A stretch of 9,289 bases of DNA from Helicobacteraceae bacterium (GCA_031276985.1 JAISMA010000046.1:1-9289); one strand, 5' to 3'. Shown: positions 1 through 6,677, counted from the first letter of the stretch. The notes: a model not told the origin generated them from the letters alone. Translations and numbers: made by a program.

Positions 1-987
1 AAACGGCGCAAACCCGCTTACGAGCCGTTTGCAATCGACCGCAAAGGCGAAATCGACACGCCAAATGTCGCTTCGATTGCCGATTTGACGGCGTTTTTGA
101 ACGTTCCCGCGCATAAAACTATAAAGGCTGTCGCCAAAAAAGCGCTGTTTGACAACGGCGAAAAGATCGCGATCTTTTTCATTCGCGGATCGGACGAGCT
201 TGAAGAAACCAAAGCGCTAAACGCCATAGGCGCGAACGAGTTAATCGACGTTTCGGCGGCGGAATTAGAAGCGCATAAGATCGTCGCTGGATTTATCGGC
301 GTCGATTACGGCGAGGCGGAGGTTTTAACCGTAGTCGACCGCGAGCTGGAAAACGAAACCGATATGATCTGCGGCGCGAACAAAAAAGACAAACATATCG
401 CGGGCGTTAGCGTCGGAAGCGATCGTAATTTCGCGGATTTGATCGCGGTTCAAGACGGCGATCTTTGCCCCGTTTGCGGCGCGAGCTTGCGTCGTCGATC
501 AGGCATTGAGATCGGGCATATTTTTCAACTTGGCGAGCGCTACTCCAAACCGCTAAACGCGACTTTTCTGGACGAAAACGGCAAAACGAAGCCGCTTGTC
601 ATGGGAACTTACGGCATTGGCGTAAGCCGTCTGATCGCCGCGGCGATCGAGGCAAACGGCGACGAAAAAGGGTGCGTCTGGAACGAGGCGATCGCGCCGT
701 ATTTGGTCGACATAATCATAGGCAACGTCAAAGACGACGCGCAAACGCAAATCGCCGAACGGCTCTATTCACGGCTCATTCACGAGGGAGTAGATACAAT
801 ACTTGACGATCGCGGCGCGGGCTTTGGCGTAAAGATGAACGATTTTGAGCTGATAGGTTTTCCTTACGCTATCGTCGTCGGCAAATTCGCCGCCGAAGGC
901 AAAGCGGAGATCATCGCGCGAAAAAGCGGCGAAAGAGTTACGCTGGAAACCGAGCGGATCGTAGATTGGATAAAGGAGCATAGATGA
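1..987 (+). CDS. proS: Prolyl-tRNA synthetase, C-terminal part (5' end outside window)
   Basis: This is the cytoplasmic enzyme that charges tRNA-Pro with proline. The frame is open from base 1, so the TTG at 85 is not the start; 328 residues are visible, roughly the last 57% of a bacterial-type ProRS of about 570 residues. In order (window residues) I see the end of the inserted editing domain (about 25-150, with a HKTIKA segment resembling the conserved-lysine region of that domain), a CPVC pair at 156-159, the HIFQLG segment near 173-178, class II motif 3 (GTYGIGVSR, 202-210), and the anticodon-binding domain from about 230 to the end. The CPVC pair and the insertion are typical of bacterial-type ProRS. 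The TGA stop overlaps the next ATG by 4 nt (ATGA at 984-987), which indicates translational coupling to the exported thiol protein. No damage is visible. Confidence 0.95.
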   Translation, partial: KRRKPAYEPFAIDRKGEIDTPNVASIADLTAFLNVPAHKTIKAVAKKALFDNGEKIAIFFIRGSDELEETKALNAIGANELIDVSAAELEAHKIVAGFIGVDYGEAEVLTVVDRELENETDMICGANKKDKHIAGVSVGSDRNFADLIAVQDGDLCPVCGASLRRRSGIEIGHIFQLGERYSKPLNATFLDENGKTKPLVMGTYGIGVSRLIAAAIEANGDEKGCVWNEAIAPYLVDIIIGNVKDDAQTQIAERLYSRLIHEGVDTILDDRGAGFGVKMNDFELIGFPYAIVVGKFAAEGKAEIIARKSGERVTLETERIVDWIKEHR

Positions 988-2078
988 AAAAGCTGCTAAT
1001 GTTGGGGCTTATCGCGTTAAACGTCGTCGCTTTCGCGGCTACAAACAAGGAGATCGAAGGGTTTTACGCGCGTAGTTTGGAGCGCAATCCAAACTTTACC
1101 TTCGACAGACTGCGCGTAACGAACCGCGAAGCGATCAAGGAGCTGAAGGGTTGGGAGAAGATGGATGTAAATCTATCCGTTACGCCAAAAGGACAAACGA
1201 TCCCGCTAACTCAAAACGGCTTGATTTACGCCTATAAAGGCTTTATCGCGCCTAGTCTGTTGTTAATTAAAAACGACAAGCATAAAACCGTTAGCGACGA
1301 GAAGCTAATCGAAGCGGCGCGCGCCAACCTGCAAAGCGCTCCTAACGCCAACGTCTCGCTAAAGTCGGCGCGAGTGATCAAACGCTATCCGATCAAAGAA
1401 ATCGAAGGCTGGGAAGCGGTCTCGATGATTTTGGATATAGACGTCAAGCAAGGAACGCAGACGCGCTCTATGTCCGACAACGCCATTTGGTTTGCGGGCA
1501 AGGGCGCGATCGTCCCCGATATTATCCGCTTAGAAACGGGCGAATCGCTTAAGTTTGAGATCAAAGGCGAAATCAAGCCCGAACACTACCGCGCCGATCA
1601 TCTTATAGCGGGTAACGCTTCCGCCGCGAACAAGATAATCGTTTTTAGCGATCCGCTTTGCCCCGCGTGCCGTCAGACAATGCCCGTTTTGTTGAAAGCG
1701 GCGAGCGAAAATCCCGACAAGATCGCGCTGTATTATTACGCGATGCCGACGCACGGCGTTTCTCCAACGCTGATGAAAGCGGCGATCGCCTCCCGTTTGG
1801 CGGGCGTTAAAAACGCCGAGCGCGCGATGTACGAGACCGATTTTGCCGTTAAAACAAACGACGATACGCTTGCGCTAAAGGCTTTTAACGAAACTTTCGG
1901 CGCAAAACACGAGTTAAAAGACGTAAATGCGCCCGAAGTTTTGTGGCATTACAACGTCGATCAGCAAGCCGCCTCGGAGCTTATGATTACATCCACGCCG
2001 TCGATCTTTCTCAACGGCAAGTTTGATTCTAAGCGCCAAGAAACGGCGAAACTCGTTAATTCGCTAGAGAAAAAGTGA
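984..2078 (+). CDS. Exported DsbC/DsbG-like thiol:disulfide protein with duplicated N-terminal domain
   Basis: A 364-residue exported protein, probably a periplasmic disulfide isomerase or reductase. Residues 1-18 form a signal peptide (MKK, hydrophobic core, AFA). The C-terminal half is a thioredoxin fold: FSDPLCPACR carries the CPAC redox motif at 226-229, and TSTPS (P339) is the cis-proline loop. Active-site residues are thus intact. The N-terminal part differs from E. coli DsbC: residues about 33-95 and 116-183 look like two copies of one unit, each with a GWE motif followed by beta-strand-like sequence, G(L/A)I/IW(F/Y)A-type and PxLLL/PDIIRL-type ends. A good SD (AAGGAG, 973-978) lies 5 nt before ATG 984, supporting this start despite the overlap with proS. 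The end overlaps the hemC GTG. The family level is solid; the substrate, and whether it isomerises or reduces, cannot be told. Confidence 0.85.
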   Translation: MKKLLMLGLIALNVVAFAATNKEIEGFYARSLERNPNFTFDRLRVTNREAIKELKGWEKMDVNLSVTPKGQTIPLTQNGLIYAYKGFIAPSLLLIKNDKHKTVSDEKLIEAARANLQSAPNANVSLKSARVIKRYPIKEIEGWEAVSMILDIDVKQGTQTRSMSDNAIWFAGKGAIVPDIIRLETGESLKFEIKGEIKPEHYRADHLIAGNASAANKIIVFSDPLCPACRQTMPVLLKAASENPDKIALYYYAMPTHGVSPTLMKAAIASRLAGVKNAERAMYETDFAVKTNDDTLALKAFNETFGAKHELKDVNAPEVLWHYNVDQQAASELMITSTPSIFLNGKFDSKRQETAKLVNSLEKK

Positions 2079-3019
2079 GAAAACTCACAATCGCCTCTCG
2101 CGGCAGCGAGCTCGCGTTGTGGCAGGCAAACCATATCGCCTCGCTGCTAAAGGCGCGTTACGCCGATCTTGAAGTCGAGATCAAGATTTTCAAGACCAAA
2201 GGCGACGTCATATTGGATACGCCGCTTGCCAAAATCGGCGGCAAAGGGCTGTTTGTCAAAGAGCTGGAGGAGGCGATTTTGCGCGGCGAAGCCGATTTAG
2301 CCGTGCATAGCCTAAAAGATCTGCCCACTCGATTACCTGACGGGCTTGTTTTGGGTGGCGTAACCAAACGCGCCGATCGCAGGGATTGTCTCGTAAGCGA
2401 CAAATACGACGCGTTAAAGCGCCTGCCTCGCGGCGCGATCGTCGGCACAACCTCGCTTCGCAGACGAATGCAACTGCTGGCAAAACGGGGCGATCTAAAC
2501 GTCAAAAGTCTTCGCGGCAACGTTCAAAGCCGTCTGGACAAGCTCAAAAGCGGACTTTTCGACGCGATAGTTTTGGCGGCGGCGGGGCTGGAGCGGCTTA
2601 AACTAACAAGCGCGGTCAAATACGTTTGCCCGTTTGAAACGGACGTTATGCTGCCCGCTATGGCTCAAGGCGTTTTGGGTTTGGAGTGCGCCGACAATTC
2701 GCAAACGCTCAAACTGATCGCGCCGCTTATCGACGATCGCGCCGCGATAGAAAGCGCGATTGAGCGCGATTTTGTCGATCGGCTACAAGGCGGCTGTCAA
2801 GCGCCAATCGGCGTATGCGCGGAGCTATTGGACGACGGAACGATTCGCGCGCGCGGCGTCGCGGGCTTGCCAAACGGCAAAGATATGCTAAATGTCGAGG
2901 TGCGCGGCGATCGCAAAAACTATAAAACGATCGGCGGCGCGCTTGCGGATAAGCTGTTTGCGCTTGGCGTTAAAGAGGTTCTAATCCGCGCCGAAGCTAT
3001 GAATAACGACGAAAACTAA
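2075..3019 (+). CDS. hemC: Porphobilinogen deaminase (hydroxymethylbilane synthase)
   Basis: This enzyme polymerises four porphobilinogen molecules into hydroxymethylbilane in the cytoplasm, a step of haem and sirohaem synthesis. The 314-residue length is normal. Recognisable blocks are the N-terminal IASRGSELALWQA, KTKGD at 40-44, GGKGLFVKELE at 55-65, AVHSLKDLP (77-85, with catalytic Asp82), GTTSLRRR (124-131), LRGNVQSRLDKL (146-157), LAAAGLERL, and LQGGCQAPIG, whose Cys241 should attach the dipyrromethane cofactor. All key residues are present. The start is the GTG at 2075, which shares bases with the TGA of the upstream gene (GTGA), so translation is probably coupled to it; no independent strong SD is evident. 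It is the last gene of the proS operon, and a weak hairpin plus T-run lies about 50 nt downstream. Confidence 0.97.
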   Translation: MRKLTIASRGSELALWQANHIASLLKARYADLEVEIKIFKTKGDVILDTPLAKIGGKGLFVKELEEAILRGEADLAVHSLKDLPTRLPDGLVLGGVTKRADRRDCLVSDKYDALKRLPRGAIVGTTSLRRRMQLLAKRGDLNVKSLRGNVQSRLDKLKSGLFDAIVLAAAGLERLKLTSAVKYVCPFETDVMLPAMAQGVLGLECADNSQTLKLIAPLIDDRAAIESAIERDFVDRLQGGCQAPIGVCAELLDDGTIRARGVAGLPNGKDMLNVEVRGDRKNYKTIGGALADKLFALGVKEVLIRAEAMNNDEN

Positions 3020-3451
3020 CCCGCCCTTGTTTTTTTTGGCGGTTACAATCGCCTCCCTTTTCGCCCCTAAACGCAAAGACGTTTTTTTGTTATAACGCTC
3101 TTTGATCTCCATTACGATCGTCCTTCTTTTCACGCGCAAACGCAACGCTAAAGCCGTTTATTTGTCGTTGTTTCGCCGCCGACTGCTTCCGTTATTTCGT
3201 AACTTAAAAATCCGCGCAATTCCAACGAGACTTGCGTTTTACTACCGATCGCTCCCGCCGTTTCTTTAACGCCTCGCCGTTTTGCGACCAATTGCCACCC
3301 CCTCGCCATTTCCGCATAACCTCCGCTCCTCCCGTCATTCCTCTGAAACGCACAGCCGCGAGGAACGCGAGCGTTCATTGCAGAAAACGATCGAAGATCA
3401 ATCGTCATTCGACGGAGCTCATCATTGCTCCTCGTTTGCGGACGTTCGCGT
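3020..3451. other. Gene-poor interval between hemC and the HTH gene
   Basis: No gene here is supported. The hairpin nearest hemC pairs CCGCC (3021-3025) with GGCGG (3038-3042) but carries the T-run in its loop, so it is not a normal terminator. A minus-strand ORF of 114 codons spans 3148-3492, starts inside the HTH gene with no visible SD, is arginine-rich in its first half and shows no motif I recognise. A 90-codon plus-strand ORF (3232-3504) overlaps it and looks no better. GTCATTC occurs twice (3333, 3402), which hints at a degenerate intergenic repeat but does not prove one. No tRNA or other structured RNA was recognised. Confidence 0.4.
3069..3088 (+). terminator. Weak hairpin plus T-run after hemC
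   Basis: AAACG (3069-3073) can pair with CGTTT (3080-3084) around a six-base loop, and the T-run continues to 3088. The five-pair, AU-rich stem is weak for a Rho-independent terminator, but it lies on the correct side of the hemC stop with no plus-strand gene following closely. Tentative. Confidence 0.3.
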
Positions 3452-3832
3452 TTAGACGCAGAACTCCTTGTATAGTTTTTTGTAGCGCTCAAGCTGTTCT
3501 TTGATATTGCGAATCACGCTTGCAGGCGCGTAGGGCAACAACCGCATAATATCGCGTCCCTCTTTGCTAAGAGCGGTATCCGCGCCAAAGGCGTTTTCCA
3601 CCTCTTCGCTAAACAGCTCGCTTTCACTGACGCCAAGAACCCGCGCTATATAAGGAATTAGCTCCACTTTTAGCTCGCGGCTACCGTTTAGATAGCGGTA
3701 AATACATTGTTTGCTGGGGATTTCGCCAGTGCTGTTCAGCCTTGGCTCAAACTCGCGCAACTTGTCCGCAAACTCTCCTTTTGTGATTTGGCTGTCGTTT
3801 ATCAATGCGTTTATTCTGTCTATAACATTCAT
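3452..3832 (-). CDS. XRE-like helix-turn-helix transcriptional regulator
   Basis: A 126-residue DNA-binding protein, judged from its N-terminal half. ITKGEFADKLRE (16-27) fits the first helices of an XRE/Cro-type domain, QCIYRYLNGSREL (42-54) fits the recognition helix and following turn, and IPYIARVLGVSESELF (59-74) is the usual closing helix. About ten extra residues separate the first and second parts compared with compact XRE domains. The C-terminal part (about 90-126) is helical and charged, possibly for dimer formation. I chose ATG 3832 (minus-strand reading) over the TTG 12 nt upstream, because GGGA precedes the ATG at a workable distance and this N-terminus (MNVIDRINAL) looks natural. 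It is divergent from the secreted repeat protein across an 88-100 bp AT-rich region, so it may control that gene, itself, or both. Its ligand is unknown. It is not recognisably a phage repressor, and no toxin gene sits beside it. Confidence 0.75.
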   Translation of the reverse strand: MNVIDRINALINDSQITKGEFADKLREFEPRLNSTGEIPSKQCIYRYLNGSRELKVELIPYIARVLGVSESELFSEEVENAFGADTALSKEGRDIMRLLPYAPASVIRNIKEQLERYKKLYKEFCV

Positions 3833-3860
3833 CAAAATTCCCAAAGTGGCAAAAATTATT

Positions 3861-3899
3861 CAAATTGTCAAATTAGTTTAAGGCTAAATTGTCTATAAT
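3861..3899. promoter_or_regulatory. Divergent promoter/operator region with direct repeats
   Basis: On the plus strand a perfect TATAAT (3894-3899) sits 34 nt before the ATG of the repeat protein and is a likely -10 box; no good -35 lies at 16-18 nt, which is common in Campylobacterota. On the minus strand TTGACA (3871-3866) is a perfect -35 towards the HTH gene, but the -10 at the matching distance is poor. AAATTGTC occurs twice in the same orientation (3862-3869 and 3886-3893, 24 bp apart, near two helical turns), and CAAATT is repeated at 3861 and 3869. These are candidate operator half-sites for the divergent regulator. Confidence 0.45.
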
Positions 3900-3932
3900 T
3901 CGACGATATGTCATAAGAAGGAGCTTGTTCAA

Positions 3933-4262
3933 ATGAAATCCCTTCGGATCGCGGCGACTATGCCAATTCTACTTTTTGGCGTCTTGTCGGTGGCGCAAGC
4001 GGCTTATATGTGCCCTGACGGCAGTTACGTTTCTTCCGGACCTTGCACTTTGTGTCCTGACGGAGGTTATGTGGGTGGCGGCTCTCGTTGTCAACTTACC
4101 CCTAGCGGAAGCTACGTACCTTCGGGCGGCGGCTCACCGCAGCTAACGCCGAATGGCGCATATATTCAGGGCGGAAGAGGCGCGACGTTATGCCCCGACG
4201 GCTCATACGTAGCTGGCAGTCGTTGCGAATTAACACCGAACGGCAACTATATCGGACGCTGA
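3933..4262 (+). CDS. Secreted protein of six short CPDG/LTPNG repeats
   Basis: A 109-residue exported protein of unknown function. A signal peptide ends after VAQA (residue 23 or 24). Nearly all the mature chain is six tandem units of 14-16 residues beginning at 26, 40, 55, 71, 86 and 100, with the pattern (L/M)-(C/T)-P-(D/N/S)-G-x-Y-(V/I) followed by a Gly/Ser-rich turn. Three units start with CPDG and carry a second Cys 10-11 residues later (C27-C38, C41-C53, C87-C98); the LTP units have no Cys. This suggests each CPDG unit closes its own disulfide as a small beta hairpin (inference). SD AAGGAG (3918-3923) lies 9 nt before ATG. It is transcribed away from the HTH regulator and has its own TATAAT box. 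An exported CPAC thiol protein is encoded about 2 kb away, which could help fold such a chain, but no link is shown. I recognise no named family. Confidence 0.8.
   Translation: MKSLRIAATMPILLFGVLSVAQAAYMCPDGSYVSSGPCTLCPDGGYVGGGSRCQLTPSGSYVPSGGGSPQLTPNGAYIQGGRGATLCPDGSYVAGSRCELTPNGNYIGR
4008..4262 (+). repeat. Six tandem coding repeats (14-16 codons each)
   Basis: The units start at 4008, 4050, 4095, 4143, 4188 and 4230. The recurring core at DNA level is a C/ACN-CCN-GAC/AAC-GGN-Nnn-TAY stretch. The copies have diverged, especially in the Gly-rich linkers, so this is an old protein-level repeat rather than a recent slippage array. Confidence 0.75.
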
Positions 4263-4431
4263 GGCGTAGCCTAGTAAACCAAAAACGTCCATTGATAAGG
4301 CTAAATTTGACGGCGCAATAAAATAGCGCGACGGCGATCAAAGCACAGCGCTTTTGCCGCGATCGTTCAGGCTTCTATGATGAGGCTTTACAGCGTTATT
4401 AAACGCAAAATTATGTTTTAAGGAGACAACA

Positions 4432-4815
4432 ATGAAAGCAACAACAACACCGCCGTCAAGCGGTTTATTGTCGGCGTTAGGGTTTTTGGACGCGCAAACG
4501 CAGTCGCATTTAATTCTATGGAAGCGCGAGCTTACCCCTCAAGAGTTTGACATTTTAAGGCGCGTAGAGAGCAAGGTCGAAAGCGGCGGGGTTTATCCGC
4601 TTGTAGATTTAGACTGCGTGAGCTACTATAACGGACCTTTTGACGAATGCCTGCGGCATTGGAAGGAAATACCGTCTCAAGCGAGGCGCTGGTTTGTTAT
4701 ATTAGAGATTAGCGACGAAAGGACAAAAACGAAAATAGTCCATCTTTCTTCGACATCTACAACCAAAACTCCAAACACAAAATACAACTACTTGACGCTT
4801 TACGGCGTTGCGTAA
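4432..4815 (+). CDS. Hypothetical protein, probably frameshifted (in-frame part)
   Basis: The intact frame encodes 127 residues with no signal peptide or membrane segment and no family I recognise. Residues 1-95 look like real protein: an amphipathic stretch LTPQEFDILRRVESKV (35-50), then LDCVSYYNGPFDECLRHW (59-76) and RRWFVILEISDER (85-97). After about residue 99 the sequence becomes Ser/Thr/Lys-rich and unprotein-like (VHLSSTSTTKTPNTK). The -1 frame continues much more convincingly to 4871, where its stop overlaps the start of the TPR gene; restoring one A in the A5 run at 4725-4729 would give about 146 residues. SD AAGGAG (4420-4425) lies 6 nt before ATG, in an AAGGAGACAA context also used by the gene at 6752. 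It probably shares a transcript with the TPR gene, so a role with that protein is possible but not shown. Confidence 0.65.
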   Translation: MKATTTPPSSGLLSALGFLDAQTQSHLILWKRELTPQEFDILRRVESKVESGGVYPLVDLDCVSYYNGPFDECLRHWKEIPSQARRWFVILEISDERTKTKIVHLSSTSTTKTPNTKYNYLTLYGVA

Positions 4816-4871
4816 TTGGCGAAGTAACGTTTGAAGAGGTAAATCTTGACGACAAAGAGGCGAGACAATGA
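4713..4871 (+). pseudogene. Displaced C-terminal segment of the 4432 gene (-1 frame)
   Basis: This frame opens after a TAG at 4710-4712 and runs to TGA at 4869-4871. From about 4746 it reads FFDIYNQNSKHKIQLLDALR followed by RCVIGEVTFEEVNLDDKEAR and Q: a helix-like segment and an acidic tail. The stop forms an ATGA overlap with the TPR gene start at 4868, the usual sign of coupled neighbours and hard to explain for a random frame. No start codon serves it on its own. I infer it is the original C-terminus, cut off by loss of one base near 4725-4729 or by an assembly error. Confidence 0.65.
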
Positions 4872-5887
4872 AAGCGCCAACAAGAGCGCTGATCGCGTTG
4901 TTTTCTGCGGGCGGTTTCGCGTTTGCGACAGATTACGCTTACGATCTTGGCGTGAGAGCGGCGCAGAACGGAAATAATCAAGAAGCGATCAAACAATTTA
5001 CGCAAGCGATTAGGGTCGATCCAAACCACACGAAAGCCTATTTCGGTCGAGGACTTGCTTACGCCGATTTAAACGACACTAGCAAGGCGATTGTCGATTA
5101 CACGCAGGCGATTAAGATTGATCCTAAATTTGCGGATGCTTACGGCGGGCGCGGATTTGCTTATTATAATTTAGGCAATTACAGCAAGGCGATCGTGGAT
5201 TTCACTAAAGCGATCGAGATCGATCCAAACAATGCATACGCTTACGGCGCTCGTGGAGACGCTTACAATGGTTTGGGGGACACAAGCAAAGCGATTGCCG
5301 ATTACACGCAAGCGCTCAAGATTGATCCTAAATTTGCGGAAGCTTACTACAATCGCGGATTAGCTTACGCTAATTTAGGCGACACAAGCAAAGCAATCGC
5401 CGATTACACGCAAGCGCTCAAGATCGATCCGAAATTAGCGGAGGCTTACAACAATCGCGGATTTGCTTACGATAGTTTAGGCGATACAAGCAAAGCTATT
5501 GCCGATTACACGCAAGCGATTAAGATCGATCCGAATTATGCGAACGCTTACAACAATCGCGGGAACGCTTACGCCGATTTAGGCGATACAAGCAAAGCGA
5601 TTGCGGATTGGACGCAAGCGATCAAGATCGATCCGAATTATGCGGACGCTTATAACAATCGCGGAAATACTTACAATAAATTGGGCGATCACAAACAAGC
5701 GATTGCCGATTACACGCAGGCGCTCAAGATCGATCCGAAATTAGCGGCGGCTTACAACAATCGCGCGGTCGCTTACTACATTTTAGGCGATTATAAAAGC
5801 GCCACCAAAGACGCGCGAAAAGCATGCGAACTAGGCGATTGTAAATTTTTGCAGTATTTGGGAGAAAATAAACTATTGCGCGACTAA
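4868..5887 (+). CDS. Exported protein with nine tetratricopeptide repeats
   Basis: A 339-residue protein: signal peptide (1 to about 20, ending AFA), then nine back-to-back 34-residue TPR units covering 22-327, and a 12-residue tail. The TPR consensus is clear in each unit: a AYxNRGxAYxxLGD first helix, a (S/K)KAIADYTQA(I/L) second helix and a KIDPxxA turn. Units 1 and 9 are the most divergent, as is usual for array ends; unit 9 ends with KACELGDC, carrying the only two cysteines. TPR arrays form a superhelical groove that binds other proteins, so this is probably a periplasmic or surface scaffold; the partner is unknown. There is no lipobox or membrane anchor. The start at 4868 overlaps the displaced stop of the upstream gene (ATGA); GAGGCGAGA just upstream gives a modest SD. 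The repeats differ mostly at the variable surface positions. Confidence 0.9.
   Translation: MKAPTRALIALFSAGGFAFATDYAYDLGVRAAQNGNNQEAIKQFTQAIRVDPNHTKAYFGRGLAYADLNDTSKAIVDYTQAIKIDPKFADAYGGRGFAYYNLGNYSKAIVDFTKAIEIDPNNAYAYGARGDAYNGLGDTSKAIADYTQALKIDPKFAEAYYNRGLAYANLGDTSKAIADYTQALKIDPKLAEAYNNRGFAYDSLGDTSKAIADYTQAIKIDPNYANAYNNRGNAYADLGDTSKAIADWTQAIKIDPNYADAYNNRGNTYNKLGDHKQAIADYTQALKIDPKLAAAYNNRAVAYYILGDYKSATKDARKACELGDCKFLQYLGENKLLRD
4931..5848 (+). repeat. Nine 102-bp tandem units encoding the TPRs
   Basis: The units begin every 102 bp from 4931 (4931, 5033, 5135 and so on to 5747). Units 4 to 8 (5237-5746) are closely similar at DNA level, sharing long stretches such as GCCGATTACACGCAAGCG and AAGATCGATCCGAA. 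This suggests recent duplication or gene conversion, and copy number could vary by recombination. It is coding sequence, not CRISPR: there are no unrelated spacers. Confidence 0.85.
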
Positions 5888-5907
5888 AGAGTAAACGAAA
5901 GTACAAT

Positions 5908-6339
5908 ATGAAAACGCTGTTCAACAATTACGAAGCGCTAATAACGCTCGCCGATCGAGATTTACATAAAAATTTGACGGGTAAACTATGTATACTATTA
6001 TCGCTTTTTAGCGTTTTGGTCTTTAGCGGCTGCGCAAAACGCGGAGCACAATATAGCCGTAGTTATAATCCTATGGCAACTAACTATTATGTTGAAAGCG
6101 AGAATGCCGCCGAGTCCGAAGCCAAGCATCTACCTTCCCATAAAGTATATTATAAAACAGAAGCCGATCCGTCGTACCCCATAAAAGCGGCCGCTCAATT
6201 TTATGTCGCTCTCACTGACGAACAAATTAGCGTCGCCGATAAAAAATTTGCCCATCAATTAAAAGAAAAACTGCGCCAAAACAGTTTTAAGGCAATAAAC
6301 AAATATTCGCCTTCCGCTTATTTGTTTATTTTACTATAG
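5908..6339 (+). CDS. Putative lipoprotein, probably frameshifted (N-terminal part)
   Basis: The intact frame gives 143 residues. The hydrophobic stretch LCILLSLFSVLVFSGC (27-42) is a lipoprotein signal with lipobox FSGC, so Cys42 would be lipidated and the protein anchored in the envelope. About 25 residues precede this core when starting at ATG 5908, unusually long; TTG 5974 (residue 23) would give a standard-length signal peptide and may be the real start, though its SD is also weak. The mature part begins with a Tyr/Ser-rich stretch, then AAAQFYVALTDEQISVADKK and a helix ending LKEKLRQNSFKAINKYSPSAYLF. The frame then stops abruptly, and the -1 frame continues as good protein to 6677. One T restored in the T4 run at 6329-6332 gives about 256 residues. 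The layout vaguely recalls DUF4136-type lipoproteins, but that is a weak impression. AT content is visibly higher here than in the core genes. Confidence 0.65.
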   Translation: MKTLFNNYEALITLADRDLHKNLTGKLCILLSLFSVLVFSGCAKRGAQYSRSYNPMATNYYVESENAAESEAKHLPSHKVYYKTEADPSYPIKAAAQFYVALTDEQISVADKKFAHQLKEKLRQNSFKAINKYSPSAYLFILL

Positions 6340-6677
6340 ATGAAACGCAACATTCTGGCTATAGAGATATAACCACGCTCGATCCAGTTATTGGAAGATC
6401 TTCCGGTCGCATTGGAGGCACATATTATTACGGCTCTGATACAGCATATATACCAGTAACCAAAAAGCAATATTATTCGTATTCGTTTAAGAAAATTTAT
6501 TCAAACATATTTAGCCCTAGCGGAACTAAAAATAAATCAGAAATAATCTGGTCTGGATTTATGAGCGTAGATCGCGACAAATATGAAACATTATCAAATT
6601 GCATGATCGACACGCTTGTTCGACTAATAGGCAAAGATAAAGAGGGCGATATTTCAATGAATGCGAGTTGTAACTAA
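6330..6677 (+). pseudogene. Displaced C-terminal half of the 5908 lipoprotein (-1 frame)
   Basis: This frame, with no start codon near its beginning, reads FTIDETQHSGYRDITT, then a Gly/Tyr-rich segment (RIGGTYYYGSDTAYIPVTKK), SYSFKKIYSNIF, and finally SEIIWSGFMSVDRDKYETL plus NCMIDTLVRLIGKDKEGD before TAA 6675-6677. The alternation of hydrophobic and polar residues and the closing helix look like a genuine C-terminal domain, and it has no stop for about 115 codons. It takes up where the upstream frame ends (YLFI then FTIDE). I infer a single-base loss within 6321-6333; the alternatives are an assembly error or two separate genes, the latter unlikely without a start. Confidence 0.65.

Noticed and set aside
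2158..2520. Minus-strand 120-codon ORF inside hemC
   Set aside because: It is fully antisense to an intact hemC, with Ser/Arg/Pro-rich composition typical of a shadow frame.
3148..3492. Minus-strand 114-codon ORF as a gene
   Set aside because: It starts within the HTH gene, has no visible ribosome site, is arginine-rich at its start and shows no motif; kept only as a point in the gene-poor interval.
3865..3899. Classical sigma-70 promoter TTGTCA...TATAAT for the repeat protein
   Set aside because: The spacer would be 23 nt, too long; only the TATAAT is kept as a likely -10 box.
4332..4363. Terminator hairpin after the repeat protein (CGGC, AAAGC / GCTTT, GCCG)
   Set aside because: The stem has a four-base bulge and no T-run follows, so it is not supported as a terminator.
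4721..4739. Programmed -1 frameshift site in the 4432 gene
   Set aside because: The in-frame heptamers here (AAAAACG, GAAAATA) do not fit the slippery pattern in both decoding sites, and no clear downstream stem-loop was seen, so a lost base is the simpler reading.
4931..5848. CRISPR-like array
   Set aside because: The 102-bp periodicity is continuous coding sequence for 34-residue TPRs with no unrelated spacers.
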